DNA of 64,000 bases from NCBI GenBank assembly GCA_966112615.1, contig CBHWDO010000005.1, positions 1 through 64,000 of the forward strand, written 5' to 3'. The notes beneath the pieces were generated by a model, which saw nothing but the letters and a program-made list of their open reading frames with translations, had not been told where the DNA came from and did not search any database. This document shows, piece after piece, positions 6,969 to 14,789 of this stretch. The stretch comes from Flavitalea sp966112615. GTDB lineage: Bacteria > Bacteroidota > Bacteroidia > Chitinophagales > Chitinophagaceae. The translations under genes and the position numbers were made by a program. Position 1 is the stretch's first letter. Each line of letters opens with the position of its first letter.

Positions 6969-9422
6969 ATGTTCCCATCCTCCGGCCACTTCGCTGAGAT
7001 CATCATTCCTCTTGCACTACCCATGAATTATACCTGGGCAGTTCCTGATTCCATGATGAATACATTAAAGCCGGGATGCAGGGTGGAAGTGGCTTTGAGG
7101 AATAAGAAATATGCAGGACTGGTTAAAAGAATTCACCAGGAGAAACCTTCGGCATTTGAGCCACACGAAATATTAAATCAGCTCGATAAAGAACCCATTG
7201 TATTTGATCACCAGATAAAACTTTGGGAGTGGATCGCTGATTACTATATGTGTAGTGAAGGCGAAGTAATGGCTGCTGCATTACCTGCCCACTTCAAGTT
7301 GAGCAGTGAAACCATTCTTGTGTACAATGAAGAGCATGGAGAAGATCTCACTCATCTTGATGAAGAAGAGTATGTAGTTGGTGAAGCTTTACTACTGAAG
7401 AAGCAGCTAAAGATTTCCGAAGTACAGGAAATCCTTGATTCATCACATGTTTATCCGGTTATCAAGCGACTGATTGAAAAACAGGTCTGCTTCGTATGGG
7501 AAGCATTGAAAGAAACCTATTCTGAAAAGAAAGAAACCTTTGTGATCCTCAATTCAAAATATGATAATGAGGATCAGCTTGCAGAACTGATGAATAACTG
7601 GAGCAGGGCTCCCAAGCAACTTGAACTATTGCTAGCTTACCTGCATTTGCAAAAGACAATTGGTGAGGTTTCAAAACCGGAATTATTGAAGAAGAGTGGT
7701 GCTAGTGATGCACAGTTAAAGGGACTTGTTGAAAAAGATATTGTTTGGTTAGAAAGAAGGGCTGTTGACAGGCTACATTATCTACCACGATCCATCAATA
7801 TAGATTTTGAATTAACACCTGCACAAAACCAGGCATTTGATTCTATTCAATCTCAATTTACAGACAAGCAGGTTTGCCTGTTTCGAGGAGTTACATCAAG
7901 TGGTAAAACCCTTGTTTACATTAAGCTCATAGAAATTTTACTGAAACAGGGTAAACAGGTATTATATCTGCTTCCTGAGATAGCACTTACCTCACAGATC
8001 ATTCGGCGGTTGCATAAACATTTTGGCGGGTACATCGGGATCTACCATAGTAAATTCAACCAGAACGAACGAGTAGAGATCTGGAATAAACTTAAAACCG
8101 GTGAATTGAAAATTGTGCTGGGGGCACGTTCATCATTATTCCTGCCATTCCAGGACCTGGGATTGGTGATTGTTGATGAGGAGCACGACAGTTCCTTCAA
8201 ACAGCAGGATCCAGCTCCAAGATATAATGCAAGGGATACTGCTATTTATTATGCATCTCTTTTCCATGCAAAAGTAATTTTAGGAACGGCCACTCCATCT
8301 GTTGAATCCTATTACAATGCACAGACAGGAAAGTATGGATTGGTAACACTGGATGAAAGATATGGCGGGATGGAAATGCCTACCATTGAATTACTGGACA
8401 CATCAAAGATGATGTATTCCAAAGAAAAAGTGATGGTATCACCAATGTTGCAAAAAGCGATTGAAGAAACTGTTGCTGCCAATAAACAGGTAATTCTTTT
8501 TCAAAACAGAAGAGGTTATACACCTTACCAGGTTTGCCAGTCGTGTGGCTGGATCCCACGTTGCCGTTATTGTGACGTTAGTTTGAATTATCATAAGAAT
8601 ACCCATAAACTTCATTGCCATTATTGCGGAACAGTTTATCCTACCTTAAATAAATGCCTTGCATGCGGGAGCGATAAATTTGTTCAGAAAAGTTTTGGAA
8701 CGGAGAAGATTGAAGAGCAGCTGCAGGAAATGTTTCCAAAAGCTCGCATAGGCAGAATGGATATTGATAGTGTCAGAGGTAAGCAGGCGCACGATAACCT
8801 GATCCAGCAATTTGAGAATCACCGGCTGGATATACTTGTAGGAACCCAGATGGTGGTCAAAGGACTTGACTTTGAACATGTAAACCTTGTTGGAATTCTG
8901 GATGCCGATAGTTTGCTGGCATTTGCAGATTTTAGAGTCAATGAAAGGGCCTTTCAATTAATGGAGCAGGTGAGTGGTCGTTCCGGCAGAAAAGGCGATA
9001 GGGGTAAAGTAATGGTGCAGGTGGTGAATACAAATCATCCTGTATTGAAATATGTTCAACAGCATAATTATGACCTGTTGTTTCAATCAGAAATTGATAG
9101 CCGTAAACGATTTGCCTATCCGCCTTTTACAAGACTAATTCAGCTCACTTTCCGACATGTTCAGAAGCCGGTTGTAGATGAAGCCGCATCATGGTTTGCG
9201 AAAGAAATGCTGATAGATTTTCAGCAGAATATTCTTGGACCCGCCGAGCCTGTGGTGAACAGGGTAAGAAATCAATACCTGATGGAGATTATGATAAAAC
9301 TCCCTAGGGATGCGGGTTTGATCCATCGCTGCAAGACAAGGATCCACGACCTGATTGCTACACTTCATCAGGATAAAAGATTTAGATCTGTGGTGGTGAT
9401 TCCGGATGTTGATCCTGTTTAA
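6969..9422 (+). CDS. priA: Primosomal protein N' (PriA helicase)
   Basis: PriA is a superfamily 2 3'-5' helicase that restarts collapsed replication forks. The 817-residue protein has an N-terminal DNA-binding region (AEIIIPLALPMNYTWAVPDS), Walker A GVTSSGKTLVY near 307-317, Walker B DEEHDSSF near 402, and a zinc region at about 520-567 with paired Cys motifs (CQSCGW, CRYC, CHYCG, CLACGS). Motif VI QVSGRSGRKG follows. The length is as expected. The ATG at 6969 follows a possible -7 box by 4 bases. It ends directly against the converging oxidoreductase gene. Confidence 0.96.
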   Translation: MFPSSGHFAEIIIPLALPMNYTWAVPDSMMNTLKPGCRVEVALRNKKYAGLVKRIHQEKPSAFEPHEILNQLDKEPIVFDHQIKLWEWIADYYMCSEGEVMAAALPAHFKLSSETILVYNEEHGEDLTHLDEEEYVVGEALLLKKQLKISEVQEILDSSHVYPVIKRLIEKQVCFVWEALKETYSEKKETFVILNSKYDNEDQLAELMNNWSRAPKQLELLLAYLHLQKTIGEVSKPELLKKSGASDAQLKGLVEKDIVWLERRAVDRLHYLPRSINIDFELTPAQNQAFDSIQSQFTDKQVCLFRGVTSSGKTLVYIKLIEILLKQGKQVLYLLPEIALTSQIIRRLHKHFGGYIGIYHSKFNQNERVEIWNKLKTGELKIVLGARSSLFLPFQDLGLVIVDEEHDSSFKQQDPAPRYNARDTAIYYASLFHAKVILGTATPSVESYYNAQTGKYGLVTLDERYGGMEMPTIELLDTSKMMYSKEKVMVSPMLQKAIEETVAANKQVILFQNRRGYTPYQVCQSCGWIPRCRYCDVSLNYHKNTHKLHCHYCGTVYPTLNKCLACGSDKFVQKSFGTEKIEEQLQEMFPKARIGRMDIDSVRGKQAHDNLIQQFENHRLDILVGTQMVVKGLDFEHVNLVGILDADSLLAFADFRVNERAFQLMEQVSGRSGRKGDRGKVMVQVVNTNHPVLKYVQQHNYDLLFQSEIDSRKRFAYPPFTRLIQLTFRHVQKPVVDEAASWFAKEMLIDFQQNILGPAEPVVNRVRNQYLMEIMIKLPRDAGLIHRCKTRIHDLIATLHQDKRFRSVVVIPDVDPV

Positions 9423-10073
9423 TTAATGCTGCAATTCCATCATTTCTTTATAATGATAAATTTGCACTCCGGAGCGGGGGCGTTTAACCGATTCTTTCAT
9501 AGCCATAGCCACCTGTCGACCTTCAATTGGTTTATATTTTGAGGGCACCAATACTTTGAGTGATGTCATAAGTTTTTGAGCAATGCCTTCACCAAATCTT
9601 TTTTCATTTCTTTTACCAAGTAAAACGGATGGCCGGAAGATATGTATCGCCTGGAAAGGATATTTCTTTAAATCCTCTTCAGTGGTGCCTTTAAGGTTCA
9701 GGTAAAAATTTCCTGCACCCTTTTTTGCGCCAATGGAAGAGATTAAGGCAAATTGTGTAAAACCATGACTAATTCCCAGGTTGGCTGCATGAATGGCAAT
9801 ATCATGATCGATGGAAAAATACAATTGCTTATTGCCCTTTACACTTTTCATTGTGGTACCTATACAACAAAAGATCACGTCTCCATTTCCGATCTTGTCC
9901 TTGAAATCCTGCATATTGGAAAAATCAGTGATCTGCTGTTCAAGTTTAGGATGTTCAATCGAAAGAAGTTTACGAACAAGCACACGGATATGAGTATATG
10001 CAGGATCTGATAATAATCCTTGTAATAATTCTGATCCTATTAATCCGGATGCACCTAAGATAACCCCTTCCAT
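9423..10073 (-). CDS. NAD(P)-binding oxidoreductase, TIP30/HTATIP2-like
   Basis: The 216-residue protein opens with the Rossmann motif GASGLIG (residues 7-13) and matches the atypical short SDR family related to HTATIP2 and NmrA-like proteins (ICCIGTTMKSV-like strand, LISSIGAKKGAGNFYL, FRPSVLLGKR). Neither the substrate nor the catalytic reaction is known. Its ATG lies 20 bases from the divergent murB ATG, so the two promoters overlap. Its 3' end abuts the priA stop. Confidence 0.8.
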   Translation of the reverse strand: MEGVILGASGLIGSELLQGLLSDPAYTHIRVLVRKLLSIEHPKLEQQITDFSNMQDFKDKIGNGDVIFCCIGTTMKSVKGNKQLYFSIDHDIAIHAANLGISHGFTQFALISSIGAKKGAGNFYLNLKGTTEEDLKKYPFQAIHIFRPSVLLGKRNEKRFGEGIAQKLMTSLKVLVPSKYKPIEGRQVAMAMKESVKRPRSGVQIYHYKEMMELQH

Positions 10074-10093
10074 ATTTTTACTATTTTGCGTTC

Positions 10094-11092
10094 ATGCAGA
10101 TTGAGCAACAAGTATCCCTAAAGCAATATAACACATTTGGAATTGATGTGTTGGCGCAACAATTTTCCCGTTTTCATTCTGTAGATGATCTTTCTGAATT
10201 ACCCTCGGATACTTCCTTACTTGTACTTGGAGGAGGAAGCAATCTGCTTTTTACAAAAAATGTTGAAGGATTAGTGCTAAAAAATGATATCAAAGGAATT
10301 GATATCGTTGAGGAGAATGATAATGATGTGGTGATTCGTGCAGGTGCAGGAGAGAACTGGCACAAGCTAGTCATGCATACTGTTCAACATGGATATGGAG
10401 GAATGGAAAATCTTTCCCTGATCCCTGGAAATTGTGGTGCATCGCCCATGCAGAATATTGGTGCGTACGGAGTGGAGATCAAAGACATCTTTCATTCACT
10501 TGAAGCCTATCATATCTTCGATAGATCCTTAGTAAGATTTGAATTGAAAGATTGTGATTTCGGATACCGGGAAAGTGTTTTTAAAAATAAATTCAAAGGT
10601 AAGTTTATTATTACCTCAGTTTCATACAAGCTGAATAAAAAGCCGATAGTAAATACCAGCTATGGAGCCATTTCACAGGAGCTGGAAAAAATGGGCATTA
10701 AGGATCCCGGTATTAGGGATGTTTCCAATGCAATTATAAATATCAGGTCTTCCAAACTACCTGATCCGGGAAAGATTGGAAATGCCGGAAGTTTCTTTAA
10801 AAATCCCATGGTCAGTATGGAAGAGTATGAAAATATAAAATCTTCCTATCCTTCCGCCCCGGCATATCCTTCGGGTGATAAAGTAAAGCTTGCAGCGGGA
10901 TGGCTGATTGAACAGTGTGGATGGAAAGGTTATCGAAAAGGTGATGCCGGATGTTATGAAAAGCAGGCTCTCGTTTTAGTGAATTATGGATCCGCCAATG
11001 GTGCCGAGATCTATGATCTGAGTGAAGAAATTCTTCAATCAGTAAAAAATAAATTCGGGGTAACCCTGGAAAGGGAAGTAAATATTCTTTAA
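10094..11092 (+). CDS. murB: UDP-N-acetylenolpyruvoylglucosamine reductase (MurB)
   Basis: MurB reduces UDP-GlcNAc-enolpyruvate to UDP-MurNAc, the second committed step of peptidoglycan synthesis, using FAD and NADPH. The 332-residue protein has NTFGIDVLAQ, the FAD-binding LVLGGGSNLLF near residue 45, GYGGMENLSLIPGNCGASPMQNIGAYG near 115, the catalytic serine region GNAGSFFKNP, and a C-terminal NYGSANGAEI..V segment. It is a type I MurB by length. Murein genes are not adjacent; its nearest neighbour is the divergent oxidoreductase. Confidence 0.96.
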   Translation: MQIEQQVSLKQYNTFGIDVLAQQFSRFHSVDDLSELPSDTSLLVLGGGSNLLFTKNVEGLVLKNDIKGIDIVEENDNDVVIRAGAGENWHKLVMHTVQHGYGGMENLSLIPGNCGASPMQNIGAYGVEIKDIFHSLEAYHIFDRSLVRFELKDCDFGYRESVFKNKFKGKFIITSVSYKLNKKPIVNTSYGAISQELEKMGIKDPGIRDVSNAIINIRSSKLPDPGKIGNAGSFFKNPMVSMEEYENIKSSYPSAPAYPSGDKVKLAAGWLIEQCGWKGYRKGDAGCYEKQALVLVNYGSANGAEIYDLSEEILQSVKNKFGVTLEREVNIL

Positions 11093-11143
11093 AGCAGCGC
11101 CACAAACTCTTCCCTTGTCATCAACCTCTTAAAGCCCTTAAAT

Positions 11144-11992
11144 ATGCGTAGTTTTTTATTAATGCTTGTTTCTCTCTTCTTGTTTGTGGCAGTGAATGCC
11201 CAGGATAAAATTTATAAAAAAGGAGGGGAGATCCTTAAAGTGAAAGTTTTGGAGATCGGTGTGGATGAGATCAAATACAAGCTGTTTGATAACCCCGACG
11301 GACCGGTTTATGTAATGGATAAGGAAAGACTGATCAAAGTTGAATTTGAAAATGGTAAAACAGAATCCTACGCTAACTCTCTTAAAGATCCTGAAGCGTA
11401 TACCGATCAGCATAAAAAGCAGCTGAAGGTTGGATTTTTATCACCCCTGAGCGGCTATCTCCCTATCACTTTTGAACAGAATATTGCCCCTGGCAGGTCT
11501 TATGAATTAACGCTGGGAATCATTGGTGCGGGCAGAAATGAAGTGTTACGAACCAACTTCAATGGTACGCTGGAAAGTATTCGACGTAACCAGGCCGGTG
11601 CGTATATAGGTGCAGGTTATAAGTTCTATAAATTACCCACCTTCTTCGACAGGGGTGTGCGTATGAGCCATGTAATGCAGGGATTTTATGTGCGTCCGCA
11701 AGTAAATACAGGAATTTATAAAGAAAATGTGACCGGCTACAAAAATGGACAGGATGTAGTGGAGAAGCGCAATGTATGGTTTGGAGCTTTAACCCTTGAC
11801 TTCGGCCAGCAGTGGGTTTTCGCTGATCGCTTTACTGTGGATGTATTCCTTGGATTCGGTTATGCATTCGACAATATCAAAAAAGACCAGGATTACTTTT
11901 ACTATGCCGAAGACCACTTCCCCGTAAAGCTTCTGGGTGACGGAGGTTTTGGATTGAGTTCGGGGTTGAAGGTGGGGTATTTGTTTAAATAG
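11144..11992 (+). CDS. Secreted, probably outer-membrane beta-barrel protein, unknown function
   Basis: A signal peptide occupies residues 1-19 and ends VNAQ. Residues 20-85 (DKIYKKGGEILKVKVLEIG...) resemble a small N-terminal beta domain often seen in Bacteroidota surface proteins of unknown role. The rest alternates aromatic and polar residues with glycine-rich turns (AYIGAGYKFY, VFLGFGYAFDN, GLSSGLKVGYLFK) and ends in aromatic Phe followed by Lys, as in barrel strands. No enzymatic motif is visible. The gene converges with the AAA+ gene, separated by the inverted repeat at 11998-12062. Confidence 0.7.
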   Translation: MRSFLLMLVSLFLFVAVNAQDKIYKKGGEILKVKVLEIGVDEIKYKLFDNPDGPVYVMDKERLIKVEFENGKTESYANSLKDPEAYTDQHKKQLKVGFLSPLSGYLPITFEQNIAPGRSYELTLGIIGAGRNEVLRTNFNGTLESIRRNQAGAYIGAGYKFYKLPTFFDRGVRMSHVMQGFYVRPQVNTGIYKENVTGYKNGQDVVEKRNVWFGALTLDFGQQWVFADRFTVDVFLGFGYAFDNIKKDQDYFYYAEDHFPVKLLGDGGFGLSSGLKVGYLFK

Positions 11993-11997
11993 GAATC

Positions 11998-12062
11998 GGG
12001 AATGGAGAATAGAGAATTAGGAATTGGGATTCACCATTTTCCATTCTCCATTCTCCATTCCC
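11998..12062. repeat. Inverted repeat built from GGAGAAT / ATTCTCC units between convergent genes
   Basis: The 20 bases at 11998-12017 are complementary to 12043-12062 with one mismatch, separated by 25 bases. Both arms are made of 7-base units (GGAGAAT on one side, CCATTCT on the other). It lies 6 bases after one stop and 12 before the other, so it may end transcription from both sides. Confidence 0.85.
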
Positions 12063-12073
12063 CATTCTCAAAA

Positions 12074-13582
12074 TTAGAATTCCTCCGAATCAAAATCCTC
12101 CTCCCTCGGGCCTAAATTGATCATTGATCCCATAAGGTCCTTGAACTCAACTTTATTATCAACGATCTTCTTACTTAAGAGAGAATACGAAGACAATCCG
12201 TGTAATACAAATTCCATCAACAGTCCGGTTTCTTTTTCATTCGCATGCTTGAAATATTTCTTTACCAATGCATGCAATCCATCCACTCTGTATAATTGCT
12301 GCAATTTTTCTTCATCCTTTGTATTGAACAATAAATTCAATGCATTGCCCTTATCAAACCATGATTGGATCGAACGATAAGGATCCTCTACCGGCTGTGT
12401 TCCCTTCTTCTTTTTCAGGGTTTCAGGATTTGGAAAATATTGTATGAACTGGCTCCTGATCGATCTTTCCAACAAATTCATAGCTACCTGGAAAGGACCT
12501 TCCTGCTCACCTTCATACACAAGTTCAATTTTACCTGTAATGGATGGAATGATCCCAACAAGATCACTGATCCAGACCTGCGTTTCTTTTTCTTTATTGA
12601 TGATCGCCCTTCTTTCGGCAGAGCTCACTGCATTCTCAAATGCTGAGATACTTAAACGTGCCGATACACCACTTTTCTTATCAACAAATTCATTATTCCT
12701 TGCCTCAAAAGATATCTGTTCAATCAACCTTTTTACAAGGTCACTGATCTTCACTTTGGAGGATTGATCTTCAGCAAGATTTGCTTCCTGTTCAGTGATT
12801 TGCAATGCAGTTTCGAGCGTCTTTGGATAATGCGTCAGGATCTGGCTCTCAATCCTGTCTTTCAGCGGAGTTACAATCGATCCCCTGTTAGTATAGTCCT
12901 CAGGGTTAGCTGTAAATACAAAAAGAATATCCAACGGCATTCTTAATTTAAATCCTCTTATCTGTACATCTCCTTCTTCCAGAATATTGAATAAAGCAAC
13001 CTGGATCCTTGCTTGCAGATCCGGGATCTCATTGATCACAAAAATACTGCGGTTACTTCTTGGAATGATACCGTAATGGATTGCCTGTTCATCAGCAAAT
13101 GTTAGCCTCAGGTTGGCTGCCTTGATGGGATCAATATCGCCAATCAGATCCGCTACGCTTACATCAGGTGTGGCCAGCTTTTCTCCATATCGTTGTGAAC
13201 GATGGACCCATTCGATAGGTGTCTGCTCTCCATGCTCACTGATCATTCTTCTTCCATATGGTGAAATTGGATCGAATGGATCATCATTCACTTCACTTCC
13301 TGAAATAACAGGAATGTATTCATCGAGCAAATCTGTCATCTGTCTCGCCATCCTGGTTTTCGCCTGGCCTCTTAATCCCAGGAAAAGAATATTATGTTTT
13401 GACAGCAGCGCTCTCTCTACATCAGGAATAACGGAATCCTCATACCCGATAATGCCGCTGAAACTACTTTCCTGGTTACCTAATTTTTGAATTAAGTTCT
13501 GCCTGATCTCTTCCTTCACTGACTTTGATACATAACCTGTTTCTCTCAGTTCTCCGAGCGTATTGATTCTTTTAATGTCCAT
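12074..13582 (-). CDS. AAA+ ATPase, magnesium chelatase ChlI/MoxR-like
   Basis: The 502-residue protein has Walker A GLRGQAKTR (residues 69-77), Walker B IFVINEIPDL (180-189) and the sensor-type FVFTANPEDYTNRG, all of the MoxR/ChlI clade. The C-terminal 130 residues are helical and unrecognised. It lies 23 bases downstream of a VWA-domain gene in the same direction. Paired MoxR-type ATPases and VWA proteins act as chaperones that remodel or insert metal into target proteins; the target here cannot be read. No porphyrin-synthesis genes are adjacent, so true Mg-chelatase is unlikely. Confidence 0.85.
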   Translation of the reverse strand: MDIKRINTLGELRETGYVSKSVKEEIRQNLIQKLGNQESSFSGIIGYEDSVIPDVERALLSKHNILFLGLRGQAKTRMARQMTDLLDEYIPVISGSEVNDDPFDPISPYGRRMISEHGEQTPIEWVHRSQRYGEKLATPDVSVADLIGDIDPIKAANLRLTFADEQAIHYGIIPRSNRSIFVINEIPDLQARIQVALFNILEEGDVQIRGFKLRMPLDILFVFTANPEDYTNRGSIVTPLKDRIESQILTHYPKTLETALQITEQEANLAEDQSSKVKISDLVKRLIEQISFEARNNEFVDKKSGVSARLSISAFENAVSSAERRAIINKEKETQVWISDLVGIIPSITGKIELVYEGEQEGPFQVAMNLLERSIRSQFIQYFPNPETLKKKKGTQPVEDPYRSIQSWFDKGNALNLLFNTKDEEKLQQLYRVDGLHALVKKYFKHANEKETGLLMEFVLHGLSSYSLLSKKIVDNKVEFKDLMGSMINLGPREEDFDSEEF

Positions 13583-13605
13583 TATAATTCTTTGTGATGT
13601 TTTTA

Positions 13606-14703
13606 TTAGTAAACAGTCTTCCGCTTGCCATTTTCAAAATCACGGAATATGAAAGCACCCAGGCGGTCAAGTGCCGCAAAGAATGCCTTGCCATTATTCG
13701 TTTCTGTAAATTCCTGTACAAACCGCTGCAGGTAAGGATCTGTAGCGATCATAAAAGTTGTGATCGGTATCTTCAGCTTCTTGCATTGCGCAGCAAGATT
13801 TAAACAGCGACTGGTAATTTTTCTATCTAAACCAAAGCTGTTTTTGTAATAACGTTTTCCTTCTTTTAAACAGGTAGGCTTACCATCAGTGATCATGAAG
13901 ATCTGCTTGTTTGGATTTTTCCTCCTGCGAAGTATATCCATCGCCATTTCCAACCCGGCAACAGTATTGGTATGATATGGACCAACCTGCAAATAAGGAA
14001 GATCCTTGATCTCCACCGGCCATGCATCATTTCCGAAAACAACAATATCAAGGGTGTCCTTAGGATACTTTGTGGTGATGAGTTCACTAAGTGCCATTGC
14101 CACTTTTTTTGCAGGAGTGATCCTGTCTTCTCCATACAGGATCATGGAATGCGAAATGTCGATCATCAAAACGGTAGAAGTCTGTGTCTTGTAATCTGTT
14201 TCCCGGATTGCAAGATCATCCTCATGCATACGAAAACTTTCAATGCCATGATTGATCTGCGCATTCATGATAGAGGTGGTGAAATCGATCTGCTCAAGTG
14301 TATCGCCAAACTGAAATGGCCTGGTTTCAGGATTGATCTCATCCCCCTGTCCTGGTTTGAAGGTGTGATGGTCTCCCTGCCTTGTTTTCTTCAGCTTACC
14401 AAAGATCTCTTCCAGCGATTTTTTGCGGATACCCTGCTCTGTCTTTGGTGTAATGGAAATCTGGCCGCTAACAGCGTTCTCCTGGATATATCCTTTGTCC
14501 TTTAATTCATCAATGAAATCACCCATGCCATATTCATCATTGGTGAGTTCATACTCTTTGTCGAGTTGGTTCATCCAGCTCAATGCTTCGCTCACATCTC
14601 CATTGGTATAGGTAAGCAGCTGGAGGAAGAGGTCCAGCAATTCCTCAAACTTTGTTTTTCCCTGCCCACGGGGATCGTACTGTGAAAATTGAAATCCCTT
14701 CAT
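13606..14703 (-). CDS. VWA-domain protein, partner of the AAA+ ATPase
   Basis: Residues 1-130 are helical and charged (including ISITPKTEQGIRKKSLEEIF), and residues about 175-350 form a von Willebrand A domain with the metal-ion site D182-x-S184-x-S186 in IDISHSMI and a later MITDGKPT segment. Similar ChlD/CoxE-like proteins work with MoxR ATPases. It is the first gene of the pair, starts at 14703 just after the DUF2723 terminator, and is followed after 23 bases by the ATPase gene. It has no signal peptide or membrane helix, so both act in the cytoplasm. Confidence 0.85.
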   Translation of the reverse strand: MKGFQFSQYDPRGQGKTKFEELLDLFLQLLTYTNGDVSEALSWMNQLDKEYELTNDEYGMGDFIDELKDKGYIQENAVSGQISITPKTEQGIRKKSLEEIFGKLKKTRQGDHHTFKPGQGDEINPETRPFQFGDTLEQIDFTTSIMNAQINHGIESFRMHEDDLAIRETDYKTQTSTVLMIDISHSMILYGEDRITPAKKVAMALSELITTKYPKDTLDIVVFGNDAWPVEIKDLPYLQVGPYHTNTVAGLEMAMDILRRRKNPNKQIFMITDGKPTCLKEGKRYYKNSFGLDRKITSRCLNLAAQCKKLKIPITTFMIATDPYLQRFVQEFTETNNGKAFFAALDRLGAFIFRDFENGKRKTVY

Positions 14704-14732
14704 GTATTGTAAGTTCGGTTATATTGAATAAT

Positions 14733-14767
14733 AAAAAAAATCCCGGAAATGTTCATTCCCGGGATTT
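14733..14767 (-). terminator. Terminator of the DUF2723 gene
   Basis: On the minus strand, a nine-base stem AAATCCCGG/CCGGGATTT (14759-14767 with 14738-14746) is followed by a run of T. It lies 22 bases after the DUF2723 stop and about 30 bases upstream of the VWA start codon. Confidence 0.85.
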
Positions 14768-14789
14768 AATATGGCTATATATAACCTGT

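Noticed and set aside
12074..13582. Magnesium chelatase subunit for chlorophyll or cobalamin
   Set aside because: The fold matches, but no tetrapyrrole genes are near and the partner is a short VWA protein; a MoxR-type chaperone is more likely.
13972..14505. Plus-strand frame of 177 codons
   Set aside because: It is antisense to the VWA gene, Cys- and His-rich in a way typical of shadow frames.
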